Made by a program: the position numbers and the translations under genes. From Streptacidiphilus carbonis (lineage in GTDB: Bacteria; Actinomycetota; Actinomycetes; Streptomycetales; Streptomycetaceae), in the NCBI RefSeq assembly GCF_000787775.1, contig NZ_BBPM01000024.1, positions 29,535 through 62,393 on the forward strand: a stretch of 32,859 bases of DNA, in the 5' to 3' direction. The stretch's first letter is position 1. Every line of letters begins with the position of its first letter. The notes beneath the pieces were generated by a model, which was given only the letters and a program-made list of their open reading frames with translations, was not told where the DNA came from and did no database searches. Below, in pieces: positions 1 to 8,617 of the stretch.

Positions 1-116
1 CCCCGGCCTCCCCGCCACAGCCCTGCGCTTCGCCGCATAGCCTCCCGACCACGAAGCCACGGCCCCGTCTTGGGCACGCGCCTCCGTGCTCACCGTGCGT
101 CCACCTCCGGTCCGAT

Positions 117-266
117 GTTGTCGACCCAGACAGGGAGAGCTTCACGGCGCATGCGCCAGGCCTCGGGCACACCGTCCAGGCCCGTACGAGCGGCGACGAC
201 ACCACCGGTGATGGCACAGGTGGTGTCGACGTCACCCAGGCCCTCCGCCGTGGCCCCCCTGACCCC
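117..266 (-). pseudogene. ADP-ribosylglycohydrolase C-terminal remnant
   Basis: On the minus strand this stretch encodes the signature of the C-terminal part of the ADP-ribosylglycohydrolase (DraG/ARH) family: a GDVDTT motif, then an AITGGVVAARTG helix, then VPEAWRMRREALP. In the family the GDxDT aspartates bind the metal ions that hydrolyse ADP-ribosyl bonds. No in-frame N-terminal three quarters of a roughly 300-aa enzyme is found upstream. The preceding residues in this frame are Cys- and Pro-rich and look like non-coding translation. I infer a truncated, decayed gene. Positions 267-521 upstream hold nothing I can assign. Family recognition comes from one short motif block only. Confidence 0.45.
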
Positions 267-521
267 CAGCACCACGCCACTCAGCACACCCCGGCACTCA
301 CTCCCAACCGGTCGGTGCCATTCGCAGCGAACCGGGCGCTGCTCAGCACCCACCGCTCCCAGCTCAGGTGGGAGCTCGCCACCGCAGCGCGGCTGGCACG
401 ACACAGTGCTCCCGTCGGCGCTGCTCCCAACCGCTTCAGGACCGTTCGTGCGCACCAGAAGCCATCCACTGCCTACGGACGCATCACAGCTGCCACCCAT
501 CGCGCCGCCGCAGCCAGATGC

Positions 522-851
522 TCAAGCGACTTTGACAGCGTGCGGGCCGATGCTGACGGTGACATCGACATGTCCCCCCAGCGCCGCCGCGTAAGCGCGC
601 AGAGTCTCCAACTCCATGGCTTCGATGTCACCGTTCTCGATCTGGGAGATCCGCGACTGCGACACCCCCACCAGCGCGGCGACCTCCGCCTGGGTCTTGC
701 CGACCAGCTTACGCAGTTCCCCCAGATGGAAGCCGGCGACCTGGGCATCCAGCTGGACGTCCGCACGCGCCCGCAGCTGCGGGTCTGCCAGCTCCGGATG
801 GCGCCTGTGCGCCTCCGCCTTCACGTCCTGCCACCGTCGCGCCGGACTCAT
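522..851 (-). CDS. XRE-family antitoxin (HigA-type) of a toxin-first TA pair
   Basis: A 109-aa protein with a central helix-turn-helix of the XRE type (about residues 48-75: LRKLVGKTQAEVAALVGVSQ, then RISQIENGD). The N-terminal 45 residues are charged and probably contact the toxin. The ATG overlaps the toxin stop in an ATGA arrangement, and GAGGAGG lies 5-11 bases upstream, so translation is probably coupled. The toxin-then-antitoxin order is that of HigBA rather than RelBE. The HTH should bind the promoter upstream of the toxin gene and autorepress. The layout matches the second HigBA-like pair at 15269-15975, but the proteins are clearly different sequences. Confidence 0.8.
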   Translation of the reverse strand: MSPARRWQDVKAEAHRRHPELADPQLRARADVQLDAQVAGFHLGELRKLVGKTQAEVAALVGVSQSRISQIENGDIEAMELETLRAYAAALGGHVDVTVSIGPHAVKVA

Positions 852-1246
852 CGACCCTCCTCATTCGCCTGCTGCTGTTCCTGCTCGGTCTTCTTCTCAT
901 CCCGGTAGGCCGCGTAACGCTGCTCCGCCAATGCCACCGCCTCCGGATACCACCGCGACCAGCGCCCCGCCTTGTCCCCTGCCACCAGGAACACCGCCTC
1001 CCGATCCGGGTCGAACACGAACAGCAGGCGCAGTTCACTGCGCCCCCGCGAACCGGGCCGCAGCTCCTTCAGATTCGGCAGGCTGCTACCGACCAGCGTG
1101 TCGACCAACGGCCGACCCATTGCAGGCCCCACCTCCGACAGGCGATCCAGCGCGCGCTCTACCAGCACCGCCGTCTCCGGCTCCGAGGCACACAGCCCCA
1201 GAAACCACTCCTCCACCGGCTCTAGAAGCACGATCTCCCACGACAC
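848..1246 (-). CDS. HigB/RelE-type toxin (phage Gp49-like)
   Basis: About 132 aa from the GTG at 1246. The protein has the RelE/HigB fold signature of the phage Gp49-like (DUF891) family: an N-terminal EIVLLEPVEEWFLGL helix, a central PNLKELRPG strand, then SELRLLFVFDP and a basic tail. These toxins are ribosome-dependent mRNA interferases. A GTG at 1264 would add six residues but has no Shine-Dalgarno site. The GTG at 1246 lies six bases after a TATATT -10 element, so a leaderless start is favoured. The antitoxin follows with a 4-bp overlap. The lysine/glutamate/glutamine-rich C-terminal tail (about residues 112-132) is longer than usual. The start is inferred; the family call is fairly sure. 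Confidence 0.75.
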   Translation of the reverse strand: MSWEIVLLEPVEEWFLGLCASEPETAVLVERALDRLSEVGPAMGRPLVDTLVGSSLPNLKELRPGSRGRSELRLLFVFDPDREAVFLVAGDKAGRWSRWYPEAVALAEQRYAAYRDEKKTEQEQQQANEEGR

Positions 1247-1528
1247 ACCACGAATATAACCCACAACTCATGCCATCACCAGGATTCCACAGAGCGACCG
1301 CGCAGCCCAGCACAGCCCTGCGACTGACGAAATCCCCATCACGACTGCGACGGCTGCTGGGCCTGCGAGCGAGGTGAGCACCGCCAGGGAGCCTTGCTGT
1401 CGCTGTCCATCGCCGACACGGTGGCCGCGATGAGCGGCCTCCGAGTCTCGTAGCGCTCGGCCGCAGACGGCTTTGACGCCTCGATGTGCCGCGCGACGGC
1501 CGGTCCGCTCAGCTGGGACTGCCGCGGT
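1247..1528. promoter_or_regulatory. Promoter of the first TA pair; otherwise empty spacer
   Basis: On the minus strand TATATT (1253-1258) lies six bases before the GTG at 1246, which would place the transcription start at or next to that codon. I see no strong -35 and no clear palindromic operator. The rest up to the end of the dehydrogenase gene at 1529 holds no gene I recognise. Confidence 0.4.
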
Positions 1529-2272
1529 TCAGCGCTGCGAGAGCATGTCCAGGACGGTGCGGTAGGTGCCGTCGGCTTCGGCGAAACGCAGCGGGCGGAC
1601 GGCCTTGACGAGGATCTCGTGTGGCTGGTCGGGGGTGTCGAGGATGTCCATGACCTCGTCGAGGTAGGCACCGAGGGGCATGGCGTGTGCTGCTTCCTCC
1701 TGGCCCATCAGGGCGGTGCGGACGGCCGGGGGTGCGAGCTCCATGACCTGGACGCCGGTGTCGGCGAGTTGGACGCGCAGGCTCTCGGTGAAGGAGTGGA
1801 TCGCGGCCTTGGTAGCGCTGTAGGTGGGGGTGAGCGGCAGCGGGACGAAGGCCAGACCGGAGGAGACGGTGATGATCGTGGCCTGCGGCCGGGAGGCGAG
1901 GTGAGCGGTCAGGGCGGCGATCAGACGGATCGGGCCGAGGAGGTTGGTGGTGACGGTCTCCTCGGCGGTGGCGAGGAAGCCGTCGTCGTGCAGGTCCTCG
2001 GGCAGCATGATCCCGGCCATCGCGATCAGCACGTTGAGGTCGGCGAAGCGCTCGACCAGGTCTGCGGTGACGGCGCGGATGGCGGCGGGGTCGGTGGTGT
2101 CGAGCACGACGCACTCGATGCCGGGGTGCTCGGCGGTGATCTGCGCCAGCCGGTCCGCGCGGCGGCCGGAGACGATGACGCGGTTGCCGGCCGCGTGCAG
2201 GCGCAGCGCGAGCTCGAGGCCGATGCCGGAGGTTGCTCCGGCGATGAAGACGGTGTTGTCAGTGGGGTTCAC
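1529..2272 (-). CDS. Short-chain dehydrogenase/reductase
   Basis: A 247-aa classical SDR starting at GTG 2272, which has GGAG nine bases upstream; the frame is open further upstream but encodes Pro/Arg-rich non-family residues. The Rossmann motif GATSGIG is at residues 12-18, the catalytic serine is in TVSSG (136-137), and YSATK gives Tyr150 and Lys154. The structural NNAG motif is AMAG here (84-87), a mild departure from consensus. The C-terminal half resembles the DltE-like group of NAD(P)H oxidoreductases. It lies 50 bp downstream of another SDR on the same strand and is probably co-transcribed, under the MmyB-like regulator divergent at 3394. The substrate cannot be read from the sequence. 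Confidence 0.9.
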   Translation of the reverse strand: MNPTDNTVFIAGATSGIGLELALRLHAAGNRVIVSGRRADRLAQITAEHPGIECVVLDTTDPAAIRAVTADLVERFADLNVLIAMAGIMLPEDLHDDGFLATAEETVTTNLLGPIRLIAALTAHLASRPQATIITVSSGLAFVPLPLTPTYSATKAAIHSFTESLRVQLADTGVQVMELAPPAVRTALMGQEEAAHAMPLGAYLDEVMDILDTPDQPHEILVKAVRPLRFAEADGTYRTVLDMLSQR

Positions 2273-2322
2273 GGGGATACTCCGGTGCGGTTCGAAGGAA
2301 GGGGGGCCAGGAGGGCGGGAGG

Positions 2323-3180
2323 TCAGTTGCCGACTCCGGCCAGCTGTGCGGTGGCCCGCCACAGTTGGGTGGCCCTTGCCTGGTCGAGTCCGGCCTTGGC
2401 GGGCTTGCGCACGGTGGGGTGGCCCTTGATGCTGCCGAGGCCGTCCGGGCCCACGTAGGCATTGCCGGGGACGTCCTGCGTCGCGGCGTACAGCAGCGGT
2501 AGCGCTCCGTGCTCGGGGTCGTTGAGGAGGAGGGAGAAGCGGTTGACTATGTTCGCCGAGGAGTGCGCGGCCAGTGAGGTGGTGGCGATGCCGGGGTGGG
2601 CAAGTAGCGACCGCACCGGGCTGCCTGCCGCCGTCAGCCGTCGTTGCAGCTCCAGGGAGAACAGGACGACCGCGAGCTTGGAGTCACGGTAGGCGGCCAT
2701 CGGGGCGTAGGGGCGCGTGCGCCAGTCGAGGTCGTCCAGGTCCAGCTTGGACTGCCGGTGCAGTTGGCTGGTGACGCTGACGACGCGGTCGGTCAAGTGC
2801 GGCAGCAGCAGGTTGGTCAGGGCGAAGGGCCCGGTGTAGTTGGTCGCGGTCTGCAGGTCCAGGCCGTCGGCGGTGCGTGCCGCCGGGATGTCCATCACGC
2901 CCGCGTTGTTGACCAGGACGTCCAGGGGCCCGGTCCAATCCTCGGTGAAGCTGCGCAACGACGCCAGGTCGGAGACGTCCAGCTCCCTCACCTCGAACTC
3001 TCCGGGCAGCCCGGCGACCGCGCGGCGGCCCTTGTCGACGCTGCGCACCCCCAGCACCACCCGGGCGCCGACGCGCCCCAGTTCACGGGCGGTGATCTGG
3101 CCGATGCCGCTGCCGGCTCCGGTGACGAGCACGGTCCTGCCGGTCATGTCCGACAGGTCGGATGCGGTCCACTTGCCCAT
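2323..3180 (-). CDS. Short-chain dehydrogenase (retinol dehydrogenase-like SDR)
   Basis: A 285-aa SDR with TGAGSGIG (20-27) for NAD(P) binding, NNAG (91-94), a serine in SVTSQLH (about 138), and YRDSK (Tyr164, Lys168). The long central insert (SKLDLDDLDW) and C-terminal YVGPDG segment resemble the retinol dehydrogenase/WW-domain oxidoreductase-like SDRs common in Streptomyces. GAGAGG lies a few bases upstream of the ATG. It is the first gene of a probable two-gene operon with the SDR at 1529-2272, divergent from the MmyB-like regulator with about 213 bp between the start codons. The substrate is unknown; a small xenobiotic or metabolite carbonyl is a reasonable inference. Confidence 0.9.
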   Translation of the reverse strand: MGKWTASDLSDMTGRTVLVTGAGSGIGQITARELGRVGARVVLGVRSVDKGRRAVAGLPGEFEVRELDVSDLASLRSFTEDWTGPLDVLVNNAGVMDIPAARTADGLDLQTATNYTGPFALTNLLLPHLTDRVVSVTSQLHRQSKLDLDDLDWRTRPYAPMAAYRDSKLAVVLFSLELQRRLTAAGSPVRSLLAHPGIATTSLAAHSSANIVNRFSLLLNDPEHGALPLLYAATQDVPGNAYVGPDGLGSIKGHPTVRKPAKAGLDQARATQLWRATAQLAGVGN

Positions 3181-3393
3181 GGTGTGCCTCTCGTCCTGCT
3201 CTTGGTCTCCGCGGTGCCGGGTGTCCTCTCCGCGGCTCCCTTCCAGTGGACCGTGGAGTGGCAGCGCGGGTGAAGGACTTGCTCAGCCGCTGATCGACAG
3301 TCCGTGGCTACGGTCGGTCGCGGCTGCGACGATGGAGGCACGCCGGCCTTGGCCGAATTCCGAACGACACCACCGACCCCTCCGGAGGAGCTC
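3181..3393. promoter_or_regulatory. Divergent promoter region between SDR operon and MmyB-like regulator
   Basis: A 213-bp intergenic region separates two divergent starts. GGAGGAG lies a few bases before the ATG at 3394. I cannot pick out a certain operator. By analogy with MmyB-like regulators next to SDR genes, it probably holds the regulator's binding site. Confidence 0.4.
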
Positions 3394-4248
3394 ATGGCAC
3401 TCGTGGTGGACTCGGCGTCACTGGGTGCTTTCCTGCGCGCCCGGCGCGAGGCGCTGCAGCCCGAGGACGTGGGTCTGAGGCGTGGGCCGCGCCGTCGTAC
3501 CCGGGGGTTGCGGCGTGAGGAGGTCGCCGAGCAGTGCGACATGTCGAGCGACTACCTCGCCCGCCTGGAGCGCGGCAGCGGACTGCAGCCCTCACCGCAG
3601 ATGGCCGCCGCCATCGCCCGCGGACTGCGGTTGACCCCCGACGAGCGCGACCACCTGTTCCTGCTGTGCGGGCACCGCGCCCCCGGACGGCGGCTGAGCG
3701 GCGAGCACGTCAATCCGGGGCTGATGCGCATCATGGACCGGCTGCAGGACACCCCGGCCCAGATCATGGGCCCGCTGGGGGAGACGCTGGTGCAGACCGC
3801 GCCGGCCGTCGCTCTGCTCGGCGAGCAGACGCACTACGCCGGGGACGAGCGCAGCGCCCCTTACCGCTGGTTCACCGACCCGCAGTCGCGCCGGATCTAC
3901 CTTCCCGAGGACCACGACCGCAGCAGCCGGGTCAACGTCGCCGTGCTGCGGGCCGCCGCTACCCGCGAAGGCCCGCGATCACAGGCCGCACGCCTCGTGG
4001 CGAACCTGCAGCGGCAGAGCGCCGAGTTCGCCGCGCTGTGGCAGAAGCATGAGGTCGGGCTGCGCTGGAGCGACGCTAAGCGCTTCGTCCACCCCCAGGT
4101 CGGACGCCTCGACCTGTTCTGCCAGAACCTACTGGACCCCGACCAGGCGCAGTCCCTGCTCGTCTTCACCGCAATACCCGGCACCGAGAGTCACGACAAA
4201 CTGGCTCTGCTGAACGTCCTGGGAACCGACAGATTCGCCGCCGACTGA
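3394..4248 (+). CDS. MmyB-like XRE-family transcriptional regulator
   Basis: A 284-aa regulator starting at ATG 3394 behind GGAGGAG; the upstream extension of the frame lacks a Shine-Dalgarno site and family similarity. Residues 10-80 form the XRE helix-turn-helix (GLRREEVAEQCDMSSDYLAR, then LERG). Residues about 105-280 match the MmyB ligand-binding domain (VNPGLMRIMD, NVAVLRAAATR, WQKHEVGLRW, FTAIPGTES). This PAS-like domain is thought to bind a small hydrophobic ligand. Actinomycete MmyB-like regulators are commonly encoded divergently from short-chain dehydrogenases, exactly as here, so control of the SDR pair at 1529-3180 is the natural inference. The ligand is unknown. Confidence 0.9.
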   Translation: MALVVDSASLGAFLRARREALQPEDVGLRRGPRRRTRGLRREEVAEQCDMSSDYLARLERGSGLQPSPQMAAAIARGLRLTPDERDHLFLLCGHRAPGRRLSGEHVNPGLMRIMDRLQDTPAQIMGPLGETLVQTAPAVALLGEQTHYAGDERSAPYRWFTDPQSRRIYLPEDHDRSSRVNVAVLRAAATREGPRSQAARLVANLQRQSAEFAALWQKHEVGLRWSDAKRFVHPQVGRLDLFCQNLLDPDQAQSLLVFTAIPGTESHDKLALLNVLGTDRFAAD

Positions 4249-4416
4249 ACGAGGCGGACGGGCGCTTCGCCCATCGGGGTGCGCCCAGGATTGCCCTCCA
4301 CCCTCTGCAGGGCCGGGGGCCGCCGCACGGATTCGGCCCTGTCGGGCTCGTAGAGGCATCGCGGCAGCTGAACTGTGCTGCCCGTGGCTGTGAGTGGCGC
4401 CTGGGACGCTGTCGCC

Positions 4417-4628
4417 ATGATCGTGTCGCTGCTCTACCGCGCTACCCGCACTCTGCTGTCGATACCGGCGGTCCTGCTACGCCGGAACACGGCCAAGGAC
4501 GCCGAACTCCTGGTCTTGCGGCACGAGAACACCGTCCTACGCGCGGAACGTCGGCGCGGTGAAGCAGGAACGGCAAACCCAGCAGAAGAGCGGACAACGA
4601 CGGCGGCACCATCAACGAGTACCGATAA
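4417..4628 (+). pseudogene. Internally deleted IS transposase remnant
   Basis: From ATG 4417 the frame encodes the N-terminus of a Streptomyces rve-type (IS3/IS481-like) transposase: a leucine-rich SIPAVLLRRNTAKDAEL segment, then LLVLRHENTVLRAERR. About 30 codons later, in another frame, a typical C-terminus of the same family appears (GGTINEYR and a stop at 4626-4628). The whole DDE catalytic core, some 250 residues, is missing. A sister remnant with the same kind of deletion lies at 14614-14959. The remaining sequence of 4249-4834 holds no other gene that I recognise. Confidence 0.6.
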
Positions 4629-4834
4629 GCCTCATGACGTGCAGCGATGACTTTTCGAGCGGTACAGGTTGGCGCTGGGGTGTGGCGCGTACGGAGATGA
4701 CCGTAGGGTGGGTGCCGCTACGGGGTTGGGTATGCCGAAGCTGCCGATCAATGCGGCGGCAGGTAGTGCGGAAGCTCCACCTTCGCACTCACAGTATCCG
4801 GATACCTTCCCTGCAACGTGTCGAGTGTGGGCTG

Positions 4835-7800
4835 TCAGTTGCGGAGCCAGTCCTGGATCCGGGCGGCGAGGTCGGGAGGGCAGTCCGCGGCGCGGGAGAG
4901 GGTGAGTGCGCAGTGACCGGGGCGGGTGCGTTCGTGGACGGCTACGGCCTCGGCGATGGCCCGTTTGGTGCCGGGACCGGCACTCGGCCAGAGCTCGGTG
5001 GTGAGCCAGTCCATGAAGTCGGGGGAATGGTGGAGCACGGACAGGAGGAGGCTCGCGATGTCGCGTTCGACCTGCTTCCCGATCTGACGCGGGTCCCAGC
5101 CGACCAGTACGCGGCGGACGGTGTCCTCGACCTCAGGCAGCGGCAGGCTGCTCAGCGCGATCCTGGTGACCACGGTGGCCCAGCGGGCGAACTCTGCACT
5201 GGCCTCGCCCGGGGCGGTCTCGTTGTGCCGGCATCCAACACGCTCGGCGATCCGCAGCGCCGGGCCGGTGACCATCGTTAGGATCTCCCTGACTCTCTCA
5301 ACCGGCACGAGGTCGAGGGAGTGCATCCGGATGAGCAGCTTCACCAGCGTGATCGGGAGTTCCGTGTTCTTCGGGGAGCGGAGGGCTCGCTCCAGCCGGG
5401 AACTCGCCACCATGCCCAGGTCGATTGTTGCACCCGAGCCTGAGGGGGATTCCGCGGTGAAGGCGGTGTCCGGGACGAGCACCTCGTCGGCGAGGATCCC
5501 GGCGATCTCCTCCGCTGCGCCCGGGTGCTCGGTCGCCAGGAGTTCCGCCAACCAGTGGGCCACGTCGGCGTCCAGGCCCGAGCCCCGATCCCGGACGGAG
5601 TTCCTGAAGGCGCTGATCCCTTTGGTCGCCGGGACTGGGCTTGGGCCGCCAAGCACCTGTTCGGTCAGCCAGTTGCGAGCCGCCTCGTCGTCGAGCGCGA
5701 TGCGTCCTTCCAGGGCGGCGCGGATTCGGTCGGCTCTGCTGTCGGTCGGCAGCAGAGCACGCAGCTGTTCTCGCTGTTCCTGCAGGAACTCCACCGGCGC
5801 CAGGTCGAACCAGCTCCGAAGGGCACTGTCACGGGTCCCCGCCCACATCTCCGCCGCCGCCGGGTCCGTACGGCGGGCGCGGTCGAGCGTGACAAACGAG
5901 CCGAGCAGATCCCGATGCAGCGCTCCGTCCTGACCTGCGAGTCTGATGAGCGTGGGCCAGACCCTGCGAGGGTCCACAGGCTCGACGCGTGCGAGTGTAG
6001 CGATCAGCTTTGCGCGCGTGGGGTGTGCAAGCGCCTTCGCGCTCTGACTCGCCAGCTTGGCTGCGCTTCCTACGGCGTCCGCGCGGGGGTTCTCCGGAAG
6101 CATCATCAGGCTTTCGGCCACGTCCGCCGGCTCTCGGTCGGCGACGAAGCGGGCGGAGTTCAGCCACCGTTCGCGCTGCTCAAGAGGCTTGTTCGCCAGC
6201 AGAGCGGCGAGCAGTTCCGTCCTGACGTCCGGGTCGCGGGCGAGTTCAGCGATCAGCCGGACCTGCGCGAAGGCCCAGCGGTTGGGCAGTTTAGCCCGTA
6301 GGAGGTCGGGCCAGCGTGTCCAGCCCTGGACGTTCCGGGTCTCCGGGTCGCTCCAGAACCGTCCAAGCAGGCCGACGGCCTCTTCGTCCGTCACGCTCGG
6401 CGGAAGCTCGCTCTTCAGGGCAGCCTCAGCGAGGGACGTCCAGATTTCCGTCGCCACCGGTACCCGGTCCCGGTGCCGGTTGAGCATCGCCCTCAGGATC
6501 GTCACCTGCGCGCTGACGCCGATCTCGCTGTAGCGGGTGAGCAGCGCGCGCTCGGCGGCCGGGTCCGACCCGTTGGCGAGGACTCCCGCGATGAGCAGCT
6601 GCGGTAGCGGTACCCAGGTGATATGCGGCAGTTCGTGGCTGCCGCCGTGCCCGGGGCGGCGACTCAGGACCAGTTCGAGAGCTGCCATCAGGTGGTGCGG
6701 GCGCAAGTGGGAGTCCATCCGGGCGAGCACCGCGCCTGTGGTGCGAGCGACCATGCTGACCAGGTCGCCGTCGATGTCCTCCAACCGGGGGACGGTGATC
6801 TCCAGTGCGACTTCCGCACAGGCCAGCGGTGCATCGGCCAGCAGCGGTAGAAGCGACTGCAGAAGCTCCGGATCGTGGTCCTCGATGCTCCGTGCGATGT
6901 CGAGGAGCGCGTCAGGGTCCTGCCGGCTCAGTGCGGCGAGCGCCTGATAGCGCGCCCCCTCGGGGGTTGTGTAGGGCACCGCCGCGCGGAGCTCGCTGTG
7001 ACGCTCGTCGGAAGAGGGCAGCAGGACCAGATGCCGGGCGACCGGCCAGAGGAAGGAATGGGGGTCGTCGAGACGTCGCCGCAGGCGGGCCAGTTCGTCC
7101 CGGTCGCTCTCCTGTGCGGTCAGACGTGCGATGGCGAACTCGGCGTAGGTCTGGTGGAAGAATTCGTATCGCCTGTCGTGGACGAGGATCGCTCCCTCGC
7201 TGACCATTGCATCCAGGCCGGGGCCGCTGGGCAGCCGCGATCCGGCTACGCCGAGCGAGAGACGTTCGGCACTCTGGTCCAGGATTGCTTGCGCCAGCGC
7301 AAGGGCCGCGGCCTCTTGCAGGGCCGACTGCCTGGTGCGCATGCCCTTTCGGTCACGGGCGATGCGCTGCTCCCAGTATGAGAGGTAGAGGTCGGTGATG
7401 GTCAGGTCTGCGGGAACCTTCCCTTTCTCGCTGTACAGATCGCAGGCGAGTGCCAGGCGAAGCGGCACCGAGCAGACCTCACGGACGGTGGCCGCCGATA
7501 CCGCGTCGGACAGCGAGTCGATGAACCGCTGACGCTCGTAGGAGCTGCGTGGAAGGCTCCGGACGTATCCTCCCGCCCACGCGAGGATCTCGGTGGGACT
7601 CAACCTCGGCATGCGCAGGACCTCGCCCGGACGCGACCCGAGTCGCGGGCGGCGATGGAGGGGGTCCAGAACGAGTTCCTCGTACTCCCGGGCGCGGCAG
7701 GTCAGCACCAGCCGGGCCTGTGCGGCGATGTCGGCAAGCACCTGCGTGATCGCATGGACGGTGTGTTCCGTGAGTACCACGTCGAGGGTGTCGACCAGGA

Positions 7801-8467
7801 CGTGGACCCGCCCGTGGCTCTCCTGCAGCGTCTTCGCGAACGACCGCAGGCTTCTCGTCGGGAGCTCGGCGGCGGCGGCGAGTGCCTCGTCGGCGGAGGA
7901 CGCGGTGAGGAGATCCGCTGAGGGCGGAACGCGCACACAAGGGACCAGGATGACGGCGCCGGACGTCCTGTCATCCGCCAGGTGCATGGCCAACTGGCCG
8001 AGCAGCACGCTCTTGCCGAGCCCGCCCTCGCCGACTAGGAGCAGGGGCCGTTCGTCGGCCTGCTCCAATGCCTCGGCGATCAGGTCGAGGCGAGAGACGG
8101 CCGGCAGCGTGAACGACTGCATCGTGGCGAGCCCGCCGTTGAGGAACAGGCGAGGTGGGATCTCCGGAGGCAGGGTCGGGGCATCGAATGCTGCGGGGCC
8201 GCCCGGCGCAGGTACGGACTTCCCGGCCTCCAGGCAGGCCGCCGTGTAGAGCGCGTTCCAGTCGGAGACGCCGGTGCGCTCCTGAGATAATCCCTCCAGC
8301 ACCGCCAGCATGAGCGGCCAGGTGGTGGCGTTGGGTAGCGTCTTCCCCAACTTGGTGTCGTACCAGGTGCTCCGGGTGAGGCCGATCCTTCCGGCGGCGC
8401 GATCGCCGCCGAGCTCCGCCACCGCTCGGGCGACCGCCTCTGCGAAGCGCCGACGCTGCTCTGCCAT
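4835..8467 (-). CDS. HTH-NACHT/STAND NTPase with long helical C-terminus
   Basis: About 1210 aa from ATG 8467, with GGAGG 12 bases upstream; the open frame continues to 8770 but that part is low-complexity and overlaps the divergent gene. Residues 1-80 look like a small helix-turn-helix domain (GRIGLTRSTWYDTKLG). A STAND ATPase follows: Walker A GEGGLGKS (146-153), Walker B VLVDTLD (about 223-229), an arginine-bearing sensor LVLTCRARE (253-261), and a NACHT-like CSVPLRLALACDLY segment (332-345). From about residue 430 to the end it is alpha-helical and repeat-like, as expected for a sensor array. No nuclease, TIR or other effector domain is visible. STAND proteins of this shape act as oligomerising switches, often in antiphage defence or regulation. 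A defence role here is inference. The gene is divergent from a glycosyltransferase at 8618. Confidence 0.8.
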   Translation of the reverse strand: MAEQRRRFAEAVARAVAELGGDRAAGRIGLTRSTWYDTKLGKTLPNATTWPLMLAVLEGLSQERTGVSDWNALYTAACLEAGKSVPAPGGPAAFDAPTLPPEIPPRLFLNGGLATMQSFTLPAVSRLDLIAEALEQADERPLLLVGEGGLGKSVLLGQLAMHLADDRTSGAVILVPCVRVPPSADLLTASSADEALAAAAELPTRSLRSFAKTLQESHGRVHVLVDTLDVVLTEHTVHAITQVLADIAAQARLVLTCRAREYEELVLDPLHRRPRLGSRPGEVLRMPRLSPTEILAWAGGYVRSLPRSSYERQRFIDSLSDAVSAATVREVCSVPLRLALACDLYSEKGKVPADLTITDLYLSYWEQRIARDRKGMRTRQSALQEAAALALAQAILDQSAERLSLGVAGSRLPSGPGLDAMVSEGAILVHDRRYEFFHQTYAEFAIARLTAQESDRDELARLRRRLDDPHSFLWPVARHLVLLPSSDERHSELRAAVPYTTPEGARYQALAALSRQDPDALLDIARSIEDHDPELLQSLLPLLADAPLACAEVALEITVPRLEDIDGDLVSMVARTTGAVLARMDSHLRPHHLMAALELVLSRRPGHGGSHELPHITWVPLPQLLIAGVLANGSDPAAERALLTRYSEIGVSAQVTILRAMLNRHRDRVPVATEIWTSLAEAALKSELPPSVTDEEAVGLLGRFWSDPETRNVQGWTRWPDLLRAKLPNRWAFAQVRLIAELARDPDVRTELLAALLANKPLEQRERWLNSARFVADREPADVAESLMMLPENPRADAVGSAAKLASQSAKALAHPTRAKLIATLARVEPVDPRRVWPTLIRLAGQDGALHRDLLGSFVTLDRARRTDPAAAEMWAGTRDSALRSWFDLAPVEFLQEQREQLRALLPTDSRADRIRAALEGRIALDDEAARNWLTEQVLGGPSPVPATKGISAFRNSVRDRGSGLDADVAHWLAELLATEHPGAAEEIAGILADEVLVPDTAFTAESPSGSGATIDLGMVASSRLERALRSPKNTELPITLVKLLIRMHSLDLVPVERVREILTMVTGPALRIAERVGCRHNETAPGEASAEFARWATVVTRIALSSLPLPEVEDTVRRVLVGWDPRQIGKQVERDIASLLLSVLHHSPDFMDWLTTELWPSAGPGTKRAIAEAVAVHERTRPGHCALTLSRAADCPPDLAARIQDWLRN

Positions 8468-8507
8468 GCCGCGAGCCCACCTCCGTGCCGAAGCTGATCG
8501 GCCGCGG

Positions 8508-8601
8508 CTGTCCGGGCCGGACGCTTTTCCGGACACCAGCAAAGCACAGTACGACGTCAGCGGTGCTCGCCCGTGCTGTCCGGGCCCGGCCCTGCCCGGA
8601 C
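8508..8601. promoter_or_regulatory. Divergent promoter with five GTCCGG/CCGGAC hexamers
   Basis: The 150-bp gap between the STAND gene and the glycosyltransferase carries GTCCGG at 8510-8515 and 8578-8583, and CCGGAC at 8517-8522, 8529-8534 and 8596-8601. They pair into three inverted repeats; the last has 8-bp arms (GTCCGGGC and GCCCGGAC) with an 8-base spacer. This looks like an operator array. Binding by the HTH end of the STAND protein is an inference. Confidence 0.5.
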
Positions 8602-8617
8602 CCGGTCGCCGGTCAAC

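Noticed and set aside
1484..2458. Long plus-strand open frame of 324 codons
   Set aside because: It is antisense to the SDR genes. Its Gly/Asp/Val-rich composition is that expected from the complement of a high-GC coding strand, and it has no family motif.
4249..4834. Further genes around the first transposase remnant
   Set aside because: Open frames here are antisense or frame shadows of the remnant and of the STAND gene's 3' end.
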